This document shows positions 1 through 8,072 of a DNA stretch of 64,000 bases, piece after piece. Numbering within the stretch: the first letter of the stretch is position 1; every line of letters starts with the position of its first letter. The notes under the pieces are model-generated. The model saw only the letters and a list, made by a program, of their open reading frames with translations, ran no database searches and had not been told where the DNA came from. The stretch is from Bradyrhizobium sp. AUGA SZCCT0158 (lineage in GTDB: Bacteria > Pseudomonadota > Alphaproteobacteria > Rhizobiales > Xanthobacteraceae), in the NCBI RefSeq assembly GCF_018130065.1, contig NZ_JAFCME010000004.1:124001-188000 (forward strand). Reading direction: 5' to 3'. The position numbers and the translations under genes were made by a program.

Positions 1-222
1 CAACAGGCCGCCGAAATCGCTGTTCGTTTCACGCTGGACCGGATGGGGCGCGTGCTTTCGGTCAGCATCGAAAAGGGATCCGGCGACGCGGCGTTCGACG
101 AGGCCGCACTCTCAATGGTGCGGCGCTCCGATCCCGTACCCGCGCCGCCGCCATTGATCGCCGACGAGGGGTTGAGCTTTACCGTGCCGGTGATCTTCCG
201 CGTCAAATCGAAGAAGGGCTGA
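1..222 (+). CDS. TonB C-terminal domain protein, 3' part
   Basis: The window opens inside a reading frame that ends at TGA 220-222, giving 73 residues. The segment RFTLDRMGRVLSVSIEKGSG followed by FDEAALSMVRRSDPVPAPP and a terminal FTVPVIFRVK is the usual pattern of the periplasmic TonB C-terminal domain, which contacts TonB boxes of outer-membrane receptors. The N-terminal anchor and proline-rich spacer lie outside the window, so it cannot be told whether this is TonB proper or a paralogue. The downstream gene converges on it from the other strand. Confidence 0.8.
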   Translation, partial: QQAAEIAVRFTLDRMGRVLSVSIEKGSGDAAFDEAALSMVRRSDPVPAPPPLIADEGLSFTVPVIFRVKSKKG

Positions 223-243
223 GCGGGGTAGGGCGTCGCGGGC

Positions 244-1449
244 CTACGACGCTGCGTCCGTTTGGAGCGCGCGCACCGCAGCTCTGATCATCGCGACGAT
301 TTCGAGCTTGGCGTCGCCGTCCTCAGGCTGACGCCACGCGCTCTGGATTGCGACGACCACCTGCTCGGCCGGATTGACGACGATGATCTGGCCATAGCCG
401 CCATTCGCCGAAAAGACACCGTTGCTGACGTCGCCCGGCAAGTGCGGCATCGCCCACCAGTGGTAGCCGTATCCCAACGGCGAACCGGGCATGAGCCGAC
501 CGAAGCCGGTGGGGGCGCTGTCGGGCTGTCCGGCGAGATCGCGCCAGCCGGGCGGAAGGACCCACCGCCCATTGAAGGCTTCGCCATCCTCCAGCACCAG
601 CTGGCCGAAGCGGCCGAAGTCGCGCAGGCGTGCGCTGACGCCAAACCCGCCCATCTCCATGCCGCCTTCAGAGTCAAGTTGCCAATACCCGTCGGCCTCC
701 ATGCCGGCAGGTCCCCAGATCTTCTCAGCGCAGTAGTCGGCCAGGGGCCGGGCTGTTGCGGCAGCGATCAGCGCGCCAATCAGGTAACTCTCGCCGGTCG
801 AATAGTTGAAGACGACGCCCTGCGCCTGTGCGCGCGGCAGTTTGCACAGGAGGTCGAGGACGGAGCCTGGCCGCCGGCTCACCATGGCCTTGCTCAGACG
901 ATAGACCTCCGAGCGTCCGTCTGCATCGTTGTGCTCGCGCCAGGCCACGCCGGAGCACATCCGCAGGAGATTACGAATCGTGACGCCCTCGTAAGCCGAG
1001 CCGCGCAACCGCGGCAGGTATTGCTCGCAGCGATCGTCAAGGCTGCCGATCGCGCCATCGTGGAGTGCCGCCCCCACGAGCGTCGCGGTGATCGACTTCG
1101 CGGTCGACATGCTGGTCCACCGGCTCTCCGGGCCGTTGCCCATGCCGTAACGTTCCAGCGCAATCTCGCCGTGCTTCAGGATCAGCAGCCCGGCCGTGCG
1201 GCGGCGGGCCATGTGGTCGCTGAGGCCGAGGCGTACCCTGCCCACCTCAAAGGTCAGGTCCGCGAGCGAACGAGCGTGCGGTGGAAGCGGCCGCACCGCG
1301 TCGCCGCGCCGGATGACGCGCACCGGCCAGACCTGGTTCTGGTTGCGGAAGGTCGGCGCCTGGTTTTCGGGTGTCGTGTTCCAGATGTTCGGAGCCGCCC
1401 GCTCCGGATCGGCGTCATCAGCGGCATTCGTCGGTGCAGGATCGGCCAT
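244..1449 (-). CDS. Serine hydrolase of the class C beta-lactamase fold
   Basis: A 401-residue protein of the beta-lactamase/transpeptidase-like family (esterases, D-aminopeptidases, class C enzymes). The SxxK nucleophile motif appears as STAKSIT, and a Tyr-containing YSTGESYLIG supplies the second catalytic motif. The HWWAMPHLPG and NGGYGQIIVVNP segments are typical of the C-terminal part of the fold. The start chosen is ATG at 1449, preceded by GAGGGGG, because the 42 codons further upstream show no family resemblance. There is no clear signal peptide, so a cytoplasmic esterase or amidohydrolase is as likely as a peptidoglycan enzyme. The substrate cannot be told. It is a single gene, convergent with the TonB fragment. 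Confidence 0.8.
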   Translation of the reverse strand: MADPAPTNAADDADPERAAPNIWNTTPENQAPTFRNQNQVWPVRVIRRGDAVRPLPPHARSLADLTFEVGRVRLGLSDHMARRRTAGLLILKHGEIALERYGMGNGPESRWTSMSTAKSITATLVGAALHDGAIGSLDDRCEQYLPRLRGSAYEGVTIRNLLRMCSGVAWREHNDADGRSEVYRLSKAMVSRRPGSVLDLLCKLPRAQAQGVVFNYSTGESYLIGALIAAATARPLADYCAEKIWGPAGMEADGYWQLDSEGGMEMGGFGVSARLRDFGRFGQLVLEDGEAFNGRWVLPPGWRDLAGQPDSAPTGFGRLMPGSPLGYGYHWWAMPHLPGDVSNGVFSANGGYGQIIVVNPAEQVVVAIQSAWRQPEDGDAKLEIVAMIRAAVRALQTDAAS

Positions 1450-1595
1450 GAATACCCCCTCGTTCGTTGAGACGACGCCAGATCGCCCGGGAACGGCGCG
1501 TTTGCAAAGCAAATCAAGTTGGTTTGACGTGCTCTGGTCCCGCTGGCATGCTGACGGCCGACGATACGGAGACATAGCCCCGTCAGGGGATGTGC

Positions 1596-1716
1596 GAATG
1601 TCCGCTCAGGGTCAATCGCGTCGGTTTGGCCAGACCATGGCGACTTCCGGTCTACTCCGATGAACGGACATTCTCAGGATAGGCAGGCATGTCTCAAAGG
1701 TGCCAAAAGCACTCAT
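1596..1716. repeat. Direct repeat, copy 1
   Basis: This intergenic segment shares ordered blocks with 2338-2461. Both begin GAATGTCYGCT followed by GGGTC. Both carry a GGCGACTTCCGRTC block and AACGGAC near the middle, and both end with TCTCAAA then GTGCCAA. The copies are diverged but colinear and in the same orientation, with the gene at 1741-2223 between them. I recognise the motif as resembling a dispersed Bradyrhizobium intergenic repeat (from memory). No further gene is seen between 1450 and 1740. Confidence 0.6.
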
Positions 1717-1740
1717 GACCTTCAGCTTCGGCAGATCGGC

Positions 1741-2223
1741 TTAGCTTTGTGAGATTATGGCGCGTTGAGATACCATCAATTGAAAAAGTGCCGAATGAAC
1801 TGTCGCGCCCGCCAGCACGCCTAGGACGCTAGGAACAACTAAAGTGGCGGTCAAGAAGATCAACGACGCTCCCCAAAGCAAGGTTAGGAGCATGAGGTAT
1901 TCTCCTCTCGAACGATTTGCTGTTCGTTGTCGTTCAATCGCCTGATCGCTTGGATACCATTGTAAGGACGCGATGAAGGTCAGCAAAAACGTAATCGGAT
2001 TGGCAATTGCCAGAATTAGACGTAGGTCCGCCTCGTCGAGCGGAGCGATGAATGGATGGTAGTGGCCAAGCGCGACCATGATCGCCGCAACGCTGACGAA
2101 TACGATTATCAGGTTGAGCACGTATCCACCTAAGACCGCGTTCCACGCCGAGATCACGTCTGTGGCTTTGACGATGCTCGACCCGAACAAAAATCGGTTT
2201 AGCACTTGACACATCATTCGCAT
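1741..2223 (-). CDS. Hypothetical four-helix membrane protein
   Basis: A 160-residue protein I do not recognise. Hydrophobic stretches suggest about four membrane helices: GGYVLNLIIVFVSVAAIMVA, a segment around LAIANPITFLLTFIA, a pair-like LMLLTLLWGASLIFLTATLV, and LGVLAGATVHSALFQ. An Arg-rich loop (IERQRTANRSRGE) sits between the second and third. ATG at 2223 is preferred over the upstream TTG at 2235; neither has a strong ribosome binding site. The gene is visibly poorer in G+C than its neighbours and lies between two direct repeats, which hints at acquisition. It stands alone on its strand. Confidence 0.55.
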   Translation of the reverse strand: MRMMCQVLNRFLFGSSIVKATDVISAWNAVLGGYVLNLIIVFVSVAAIMVALGHYHPFIAPLDEADLRLILAIANPITFLLTFIASLQWYPSDQAIERQRTANRSRGEYLMLLTLLWGASLIFLTATLVVPSVLGVLAGATVHSALFQLMVSQRAIISQS

Positions 2224-2337
2224 AATATTCGCCAACTGAATGCACGACGCACGCTACACGGTCTGGATAACCCTCCGCGAAACTAAACCATTCAACTTTT
2301 AGAAAACCGATAATGAGGGTTTTGCCCAAGCCTCGAC

Positions 2338-2461
2338 GAATGTCTGCTTTGGGTCTCATTTTCGGAAGTCAGCACTCGCATTGGCGACTTCCGATCTTCC
2401 CCCAGCAACGGACTTCACTTGTCAGATCGGCCATTTCTCAAAAGTGCCAACAACGGAAGTG
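2338..2461. repeat. Direct repeat, copy 2
   Basis: This is the second, diverged copy of the element at 1596-1716, in the same orientation, downstream in + coordinates of the small membrane-protein gene. The rest of 2224-2554 shows no credible gene. Confidence 0.6.
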
Positions 2462-2554
2462 TCCTTTGACAGTCTGGCGTCTAGTTGAAGCCCCTGACCA
2501 TGCTGTCCTTCTTCCACAGCGCCTCGTCGTAGTCAGCTTCCGATAGCAGCCACT

Positions 2555-3316
2555 TCAATTCGTCGTGGTCTTGAAGCCGCGCATGGACACGAGCTTTTCC
2601 TCACGAAATCGGAGAATGAGCCAAGCGGTCTCATCGAAACCGTTTGCGAGCTTTCCGGCATGAAAATACAGCATCTGAGCAGCTTCCGACTTCGACGGCG
2701 GTCCCAGCGCCGTGACGACCTCCTTACGCGACATACCCAAATGCAGCTTGCCGTCGAAGACGACGGGCGAGAACTTTTCCGGGATGATGGCGCAATCGGT
2801 CGAGGTCTCGGTGTCTTTCTCGGTGAGCTCTTCAACGATCTCTGTGACGCGACGGTCCGGGCCGCCCATCTCTCCGTGGGACACGACCCATAATCGATGC
2901 TGCGCGCGCCTATAACACAGCCAATAGATGCTACCTCCAGCGTCGCCCTGGTGTTGAATGGTCCCTTCGCCCACGGCTTTGCGGACCGCGCCGAGCCGCG
3001 TCTCCTCGAAGCGGCCGGCGAATGCGCCTAGCGAAAAGCGGGTCGCCAATCTCTTCACCACCGTCGGCGGCACGCGCTCGAACGCATGTTCGTCGACTGG
3101 CGGCGGCGGTGTCTGCGCGGAGCAGTCGTTCGCGGGGATCGCGAAAAGGAGAAGCAGCAAGAAGAGCGTCTTTCGACCATCAACTCCGAATTGCCTTGCA
3201 TTGGAGATTGAGCGCTTCTGCAATAGCTCCTTTCCCCTGGCAAGGATGGCGTCAACATCGAGGTCTTTGACGCGGCCAGCCGCTCTGTCCGCCAGTCCTT
3301 TATAAATTCGAGCCAT
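2555..3316 (-). CDS. Exported or anchored protein with BamE/SmpA-like C-terminus
   Basis: A 253-residue protein. Its ATG overlaps the end of the TPR gene closely (stop TGA, one base, then ATG), so translation is probably coupled. A hydrophobic run TLFLLLLLFAIP lies at about residues 50-61, followed by AQTPPPP, which looks like a signal peptide cleavage region, but it is preceded by some 48 mostly charged residues. No in-frame start codon close to the hydrophobic run was found. The C-terminal segment LHLGMSRKEVVTALGPPSKS resembles the helix-turn of BamE/OmlA-type domains. Function unknown; an envelope role together with the TPR protein is an inference. Alternatively the long N-terminus may be cytosolic with a single membrane anchor. 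Confidence 0.65.
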   Translation of the reverse strand: MARIYKGLADRAAGRVKDLDVDAILARGKELLQKRSISNARQFGVDGRKTLFLLLLLFAIPANDCSAQTPPPPVDEHAFERVPPTVVKRLATRFSLGAFAGRFEETRLGAVRKAVGEGTIQHQGDAGGSIYWLCYRRAQHRLWVVSHGEMGGPDRRVTEIVEELTEKDTETSTDCAIIPEKFSPVVFDGKLHLGMSRKEVVTALGPPSKSEAAQMLYFHAGKLANGFDETAWLILRFREEKLVSMRGFKTTTN

Positions 3317-3317
3317 G

Positions 3318-4175
3318 TCAGCGCCGCCCCGTCATCTTGCTCAATTCTTTCGATACGCGCTTCACAGCCGTCGGGCCGTCTGGATCGGACGGAGCGAGTT
3401 GAGCGTGCATCTTGAAGTCGGCCAATGCCGCTTGCAGACTGCGCTTCTTCTCCCACGCCATGCCGCGGTTGTAATAGGCTTTGGCAATTTTCGGATCGAG
3501 CCGGATCGCCTGGCTAAAATCCGCGATGGCCCGGTCGAGGTCGCCCCTGTTGCCCCAGGCGCTGCCGCGGTTGACGTAGGCGCTCCCATATTTCGGATTG
3601 AGCTCGATCGCCTGGTTATAGTCCGCGATGGCCCGGTCGTATTTGCCCCCGGCGCTCCAGGCGCTGCCGCGGCCGTAGTACGCTTCAGCATCTTTCGGAT
3701 CGATCTGGATCGCCTGGTCGAAGTCCGCGATGGCCCGGTCGAGGTCGCCCTTGGACCCCAAGGCGCTGCCGCGGTTGAGGTAGGCAACCCCGTATTTCGG
3801 ATTGAGCTTGATCGCCTGGTTATAGTCCGCGATGGCCCGGTCGAAGTCGCCTTTGTGGAACCAAATGTTGCCGCGGTTGCTGTACGCAGCCGGAAACGTC
3901 GGATCGATCCGCATCGACTCGTTGTAATCAGCCACTGCGCGGTTGGGATCGCCCTGTGCCTGGTACGCCCCGCCGCGACGCGTATACAGCCGCGCGAGGT
4001 TTCGCCCGGTGTATTGGTGCGAATCGATGGCGCGCGAGCACTCTGTGACCGCGAGGTCATCTGACAGTTTTATGCAGAAATCCAACTCGTCTGCGGCTGC
4101 CACTCTCGGCAACCCGGCGAGAACCACCACGGCCATGCATGCTAACAACCGGTATGTTGAGAAGCGCATCTGCAT
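3318..4175 (-). CDS. Exported TPR-repeat protein
   Basis: A 285-residue protein starting at ATG 4175; a GTG at 4193 is possible, but GGAG lies between them. An N-terminal signal sequence (RLLACMAVVVLAGLPRVAAA) is followed by a short Cys-containing region and about six 34-residue tetratricopeptide repeats. Each repeat has the pattern AYxNRGxAW...GDxDRAIADYxQAI. The repeats are so similar that the DNA shows a 102-bp periodicity. TPR arrays are protein-interaction scaffolds, here presumably periplasmic. The gene leads a two-gene unit with the BamE-like protein at 2555-3316, to which it is coupled. The partner protein is unknown. Confidence 0.85.
   Translation of the reverse strand: MQMRFSTYRLLACMAVVVLAGLPRVAAADELDFCIKLSDDLAVTECSRAIDSHQYTGRNLARLYTRRGGAYQAQGDPNRAVADYNESMRIDPTFPAAYSNRGNIWFHKGDFDRAIADYNQAIKLNPKYGVAYLNRGSALGSKGDLDRAIADFDQAIQIDPKDAEAYYGRGSAWSAGGKYDRAIADYNQAIELNPKYGSAYVNRGSAWGNRGDLDRAIADFSQAIRLDPKIAKAYYNRGMAWEKKRSLQAALADFKMHAQLAPSDPDGPTAVKRVSKELSKMTGRR
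3485..3895. repeat. 102-bp tandem repeats coding for TPR units
   Basis: The string CCGCGATGGCCCGGTCG recurs at about 3521, 3623, 3725 and 3827, exactly 102 bp apart, inside the TPR gene. The period equals one 34-residue TPR, so this is a coding repeat, probably expanded by slippage or unequal exchange, not a CRISPR array. Confidence 0.9.
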
Positions 4176-4909
4176 CGCACGTGGTCTCCGCACGTTGGTC
4201 GGAGCAGCCGGAACAACCGACCGCCATTCTCCGGACGTTCATTTGCTTAGTCGGGTCTCAGAACAAATGGTTCATCAGCGATGATTGGACGCTCGGTTTC
4301 CGCACAAAATGGCTGATTTTAACCGGGGCGCTCGCCCAAGGTGCGACAAAACAACCCGACGGGCAAATCAGTTCTGATTTACGGAAATCGTGTCAAGCAG
4401 AAAATTTCTGTAAATCGAAAATATTTCTGTTGTCGGTCGACCCAAATCAGTGCGCATCTATCGCCATCCCGTCCTGGTCAGAAGGGCGTCGGCCGTCGTC
4501 ACGGACGTTGGGCGGGTTGCGGTGGACGCTGGTTTACGCTGAGACGACGGCGTGGATAAGCGTACGGCAAAACCGTGTGGTCCTGGCGCCCGTTGCAGGC
4601 GTCAAGTTGTCGGGTAGGCGAGAGCCGAACGGCAGCGACGGAGTCAACCAAGAACTCGTCTCCGGGGAGAGCACGGCATAAGCCGTAAAGCCATTGCGCA
4701 GGGAAGGCCGGGTGTCCACCGCTGCCCTGTATGCTCGTGTGCAGCCTACTTAGTGCAAACCGCACACGGGACCGCGGGTGCAGCGCGCACCCGGTCTTCC
4801 CTGCGCCCTCTATTTGAAGGGCAGCAAGTTTCTGGCAAAGCTCGGGCGCAATTGCGTCGCGGGAAGGCGAAGCCACGTTTTGAATGATTGCGCGTCTACA
4901 ATCACCGCT

Positions 4910-4969
4910 GTCGTCCCGGGCTTGACCACAGATGCGCAATTGCGCATCTGAGCTCAAGGCCGGGACGAC
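4910..4969. repeat. Palindromic intergenic repeat, GTCGTCCCGG type
   Basis: Outer inverted arms GTCGTCCCGG and CCGGGACGAC enclose GCTTGACC / AGCTCAAGG. The centre, 4929-4950, is a perfect 22-bp palindrome (CAGATGCGCAA and its complement). The same outer arms occur at 17814, 21829 and 48066, where the central part is longer and different. Confidence 0.85.
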
Positions 4970-5043
4970 GGATTGGTTAGCTGTTTGAAAATTGAATCAG
5001 AGCATCTCGCGACGGACCTGTTTCGCGCCGATCGCCCCAAACA

Positions 5044-5073
5044 AAAATGCCGGCGATCGCTCGCCGGCATTTT
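5044..5073 (-). terminator. Rho-independent terminator of the 5096-6316 gene
   Basis: A perfect 13-bp stem AAAATGCCGGCGA / TCGCCGGCATTTT with a 4-base loop TCGC lies 22 bases past the stop codon of the solute-binding-protein gene. The A-run and T-run on the two sides make it usable in either direction. Confidence 0.85.
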
Positions 5074-5095
5074 GTACTTGGGACGATCCGCCGGC

Positions 5096-6316
5096 TCAGG
5101 TCTTCTTCAGCAACGGGCAGACGCTCTTGTCGAGCGGAATGAAGGCTTCCTCGGCCGGGATGGTGGCGACGAGGTTGTAATAGTCCCACGGATATTTCGA
5201 ATCCGCCGGCTTCTTCACCTCGAACAGATAGGCCGGATGGATCTTGCGGCCATCGGCACGAACCGTACCCTTTCCGAACAGGTCGTCGTCAGTCGGCATT
5301 TCCTTCATCTTGGCGACCACCGCGCGGCCGTCATGCGGGTTGCCGCCGAGCGCTTCGAGCGCCTTGAAGTAATGGATCAGCGAGGAATAGACGCCGGCCT
5401 GCACCATGGTGGGCGGGCCTTTCTTGTGCTTTTCGATGAAGCGCTTGGTGAAGGCGCGGGTCTTGTCGTTGGCGTCCCAATAGAACGTCTCGGTGAAGTT
5501 CAGGCCCTGCGCGACCTTCAGCCCGAGCGCGTGAACGTCAGTGATGAACATCAGCATGCCCGCGAGCTTCTGCCCGCCGGAGACGATGCCGAACTCCGCC
5601 GCCTGCTTGATCGAGTTGGTGGTGTCGCCGCCGGCATTGGCAAGGCCGATGATCTTCGCCTTCGAGCTCTGCGCCTGCAGCAGGAAAGAGGAGAAGTCGG
5701 CATTGTTGAGCGGATGCTTGACGCCGCCGAGCACCTTGCCGCCATTGGCGGTGACGACCGCAGCCGTATCGCGTTCGAGCGCGTGACCGAAGGCGTAGTC
5801 CGCCGTCAGGAAGAACCAGCTGTCGCCGCCGGACTTGACCAGCGCCTTGCCGGTGCCGTTGGCCAGCATCCAGGTGTCGTAGACCCAGTGAATCGTGTTC
5901 GGCGAGCATTGCGCGCCGGTCAGATCCGACGACGCCGAACCGGAGTTCAAATTGACGACGTTCTTGTCCTTGGCAAGGTTGGAGATCGCAAGGCCAACGC
6001 CGGAGCTGGCGAGATCGACGAACACGTCGACCTTCTCGACGTCGATCCACTGCTTGCCGATGTTGACGCCGACATCAGGCTTGTTCTGGTGATCCGCCGA
6101 GATCAGTTCGATCTTCCAGCCCTTCGCCAGCAAACCGGAATCCTCGATCGCCATCTGCGCGGCGACGCTGGAGCCGGGGCCGCCGATGTCGGCGTACAGG
6201 CCCGATTGATCTCCGAGGCTTCCGACCTTGACGACCTTGTCGAGCGTTTGCGCAAACGCTGCACCTGCAAATACCAGGCTCGTGGTCATCACCAAAGCTG
6301 CAATGGATCGCTTCAT
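5096..6316 (-). CDS. Branched-chain amino acid-type ABC solute-binding protein
   Basis: A 406-residue periplasmic binding protein of the LivJ/LivK-like family (type I periplasmic fold). The start is ATG 6316 with GGAGGGG just upstream. A cleavable signal peptide MKRSIAALVMTTSLVFAGAA ends near FAQ. The mature protein begins with VKVGSLGDQSGLYADIGGPG, the usual ligand-loop start of the family, and includes AIEDSGLLAKGW and a C-terminal FIPLDKSVCPLL. In Bradyrhizobium such proteins serve transporters for amides, aromatic acids or amino acids, so the ligand is not fixed. No permease or ATPase genes accompany it here, so it is an orphan or uses a distant transporter. A strong terminator follows. 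Confidence 0.88.
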   Translation of the reverse strand: MKRSIAALVMTTSLVFAGAAFAQTLDKVVKVGSLGDQSGLYADIGGPGSSVAAQMAIEDSGLLAKGWKIELISADHQNKPDVGVNIGKQWIDVEKVDVFVDLASSGVGLAISNLAKDKNVVNLNSGSASSDLTGAQCSPNTIHWVYDTWMLANGTGKALVKSGGDSWFFLTADYAFGHALERDTAAVVTANGGKVLGGVKHPLNNADFSSFLLQAQSSKAKIIGLANAGGDTTNSIKQAAEFGIVSGGQKLAGMLMFITDVHALGLKVAQGLNFTETFYWDANDKTRAFTKRFIEKHKKGPPTMVQAGVYSSLIHYFKALEALGGNPHDGRAVVAKMKEMPTDDDLFGKGTVRADGRKIHPAYLFEVKKPADSKYPWDYYNLVATIPAEEAFIPLDKSVCPLLKKT

Positions 6317-6634
6317 TTCCCCTCCAAGGAATCGTAAGGATATTTTTGAATGTTTGGCTAAACTCGCAGCGCCATTATGCCCGGCATCGTGTTCGCCGCC
6401 TAGCTGCTGCGATGGATCGTGCGTGCAGGGAATATTCCATGTCGCGGTGAATTCCGGGCACGCGCCGGCGCTGCATGCCACTGAAACGCAAAACGTATCG
6501 CGTCGATCAGCGCGGATTCAAAATCATCCCGCCCTGGAATAGAAGGCCGTAGCTCGGAGGCATCGTACGGCCGCGAAGGTCACCGTCATCCCGGCAATCA
6601 CGCGTTACGCCTGCAACCGTATGCCGCGCCACGG
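6317..6634. other. Intergenic region without a recognised gene
   Basis: It holds the leader of the solute-binding-protein gene. I see no tRNA-like fold, repeat family member or credible short gene in it. Confidence 0.5.
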
Positions 6635-6838
6635 TCAGCTCTCTTTGCCCCATGCCGCAGTCTGCCCATTTGGCGTCAGGTACGGGGCGTCTCCACGCAT
6701 TGCGACGAGGTCAAGCTCGATCAGTTTCGCCAAATGATCCTTGTTGAACGATCGCCTTCCGGCAATGTCCCGCAACGTCCATCTGAGATCGACCGCGTCG
6801 AGCCCGAACTGCGCAAGCGGATCTGCTTCGTTGCTCAT
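6635..6838 (-). CDS. Small hypothetical protein (67 aa)
   Basis: A soluble 67-residue protein that I do not recognise. The sequence LRWTLRDIAGRRSFNKDHLAKLIELDLVAM could form a helix-turn-helix-like helical bundle: the DIAGRR, DHLAKL and LDLV segments alternate like a short winged helix, and LTPNGQTAAWGK could be the wing. No catalytic motif is visible. It lies 24 bases downstream of the 6863-7294 gene on the same strand and is probably co-transcribed with it. Upstream GAAAG is a weak ribosome binding site. Read as a real gene from codon-level plausibility and spacing only. Confidence 0.55.
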   Translation of the reverse strand: MSNEADPLAQFGLDAVDLRWTLRDIAGRRSFNKDHLAKLIELDLVAMRGDAPYLTPNGQTAAWGKES

Positions 6839-6862
6839 GTCGCTTTCTTGCGCGAGGGTTGG

Positions 6863-7294
6863 CTATCGCCAGAAATAGCGGATGCCGACATAGACGACAA
6901 CGAGGCACGCAAAGATCAGCGCCACCGGAAGCCGCGGTTTTGCCTGCGGTCCTGATGCAGCGGCCTTTGGCTTGGCAGGCGGCCGGCGAAAGGCGGTGAC
7001 GTTGCCGGTGTCGGCAGCGGGATCGCTGGAGCGCGCGGGAATTTCCGGCGGGGTTCCGGCGCCGCCCATCTCCGCATAATAGCTCTTGTACATCAGCTGG
7101 ATGGTCGCCTCGGAAGCATCCGCATCCGTCATCTTTTCGAGCAGCTGCCTGTAGCTGACGAGAAAACCTTGCGCCTCGGCGGGCAGGGCGGAAGCGCCGT
7201 TGAGCTTGGCGAGCATTTTCCAGGTGGCAAAATCCGCCCTCGCGCGGGTGTCGGCGCGTCGTGCGATCAACATGTCGGCAGCTTTGATCACCAT
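6863..7294 (-). CDS. Hypothetical protein with C-terminal membrane anchor
   Basis: A 143-residue protein. The first 90 residues look helical and soluble (ARADFATWKMLAKLNG; SYRQLLEKMTDADASEATI). They are followed by a proline/alanine-rich linker (RRPPAKPKAAASGPQAKPR) and a single terminal hydrophobic helix, LPVALIFACLVVVYVGI. This is the architecture of a tail-anchored inner-membrane protein with its main domain in the cytoplasm. GGAG stands upstream of ATG 7294. It sits 45 bases after the site-2 protease gene; a tail-anchored protein beside an intramembrane protease could be a substrate, but that is speculation. Confidence 0.65.
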   Translation of the reverse strand: MVIKAADMLIARRADTRARADFATWKMLAKLNGASALPAEAQGFLVSYRQLLEKMTDADASEATIQLMYKSYYAEMGGAGTPPEIPARSSDPAADTGNVTAFRRPPAKPKAAASGPQAKPRLPVALIFACLVVVYVGIRYFWR

Positions 7295-7339
7295 GGCTCC
7301 AAGCCAACTCCTCCGTATCCGGCGTTCTCTATCTAAGGT

Positions 7340-8020
7340 TTATGCGTTGCCCGTGATAAAGAGAAGCGCACGGATCACATAGCCGGTCAGTGTCCGCAGT
7401 ATTGCCGAAATAACATCAAGATTTAGGCCGAGCTGGCTGCCCAGGATCGGCAGCAGGATCAGGAGGCCGATCAGGATCAGCATGCCATAGGGTTCCAGCC
7501 GCGACAGCGGGTAAGCCAGCACCCGCGGCAGCAGCCCCACCGCGACCCTCCCGCCGTCCAGCGGCGGGATCGGCAGCATGTTGAAGATCGCCAGCACGAT
7601 ATTGATCAGGAACGCATTTTTGAGGTTGTCCGCGGTCCATTGCGCCGCATTCGCGGGCACCAGGGGCATGATATGGAAGGCAAGGGCCACCAGCACGGCC
7701 AGGACGATGTTGGTGGCCGGGCCCGCCAGCGCGACCCAGACCATGTCGAGCCGGGGATGGTTCAAATTGCGGAAATTCACCGGCACCGGCTTGGCGTAGC
7801 CGAACAGGAACGGCGAATGCGACAGCAGCAGCAAGCCGGGGAGAATGACGGTCCCGAACGGGTCGATATGCTTGAAGGGGTTGAGGCTGACGCGGCCGAG
7901 TTGCCAGGCCGTGTTGTCGCCGAGGCGATAGGCGGCAAAGGCGTGGGCGGCCTCATGCAGGGTGATGGCGAGCAGGACCGGCAGCACCCAGACCGATATG
8001 GCGTACAATGAGATGTTCAA
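7340..8020 (-). CDS. Site-2 protease family metalloprotease (M50)
   Basis: A 226-residue integral membrane zinc protease. The HExxH motif is HEAAH at residues 22-26 in the first helix, and the third metal ligand lies in NMLPIPPLDGGRV, the standard NxxPxxxLDGG motif. The AGPATN motif between them is also typical. The protein is of the short type without PDZ or CBS domains. Such enzymes cleave membrane proteins within the bilayer; the substrate is unknown. The start appears to be TTG at 8020 with GGGGCAG upstream; no in-frame ATG would keep the HEAAH helix intact. It follows the GFA gene by 52 bases and may be read from the same transcript. Confidence 0.9.
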   Translation of the reverse strand: MNISLYAISVWVLPVLLAITLHEAAHAFAAYRLGDNTAWQLGRVSLNPFKHIDPFGTVILPGLLLLSHSPFLFGYAKPVPVNFRNLNHPRLDMVWVALAGPATNIVLAVLVALAFHIMPLVPANAAQWTADNLKNAFLINIVLAIFNMLPIPPLDGGRVAVGLLPRVLAYPLSRLEPYGMLILIGLLILLPILGSQLGLNLDVISAILRTLTGYVIRALLFITGNA

Positions 8021-8072
8021 TCGATCTGCCCCGATTCACGCGCTGTGCTGGGCTCAGCCTAGCACGTCGGCG

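Larger units (their letters stand above)
4176..5095. other. Gene-poor stretch with a dispersed repeat sequence
   Basis: No credible gene is seen in these 920 bases. Positions 4455-4880 carry a sequence whose translations I recognise as recurring in Bradyrhizobium intergenic DNA: NGRQDHTVLPYA on the minus strand and the RRPSSRTLG / VVLAPVAGVK frame on the plus strand. Frames open on both strands over it, as expected for repetitive non-coding DNA. The upstream part, 4176-4450, probably holds the TPR gene promoter, but no convincing -35/-10 pair was identified. The identification of the repeat is from memory. Confidence 0.5.

Noticed and set aside
262..1470. Long + strand frame opposite the serine hydrolase gene
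   Set aside because: It is antisense to a clear family member, is Arg/His-rich as expected of a high-G+C shadow frame, and has no domain resemblance.
3485..3895. Regular repeats that could be taken for a CRISPR array
   Set aside because: The period is 102 bp with no spacers, the repeats are in frame and encode TPR units.
4499..4957. Minus-strand frame of 152 codons, and the + frame 4139-4681
   Set aside because: Both lie on the dispersed repeat and have no family resemblance; frames open on both strands of the same DNA are not evidence of genes.
4973..6337. 454-codon + strand frame opposite the solute-binding protein
   Set aside because: The minus strand has a signal peptide, ribosome site, terminator and family motifs; the + frame has none.
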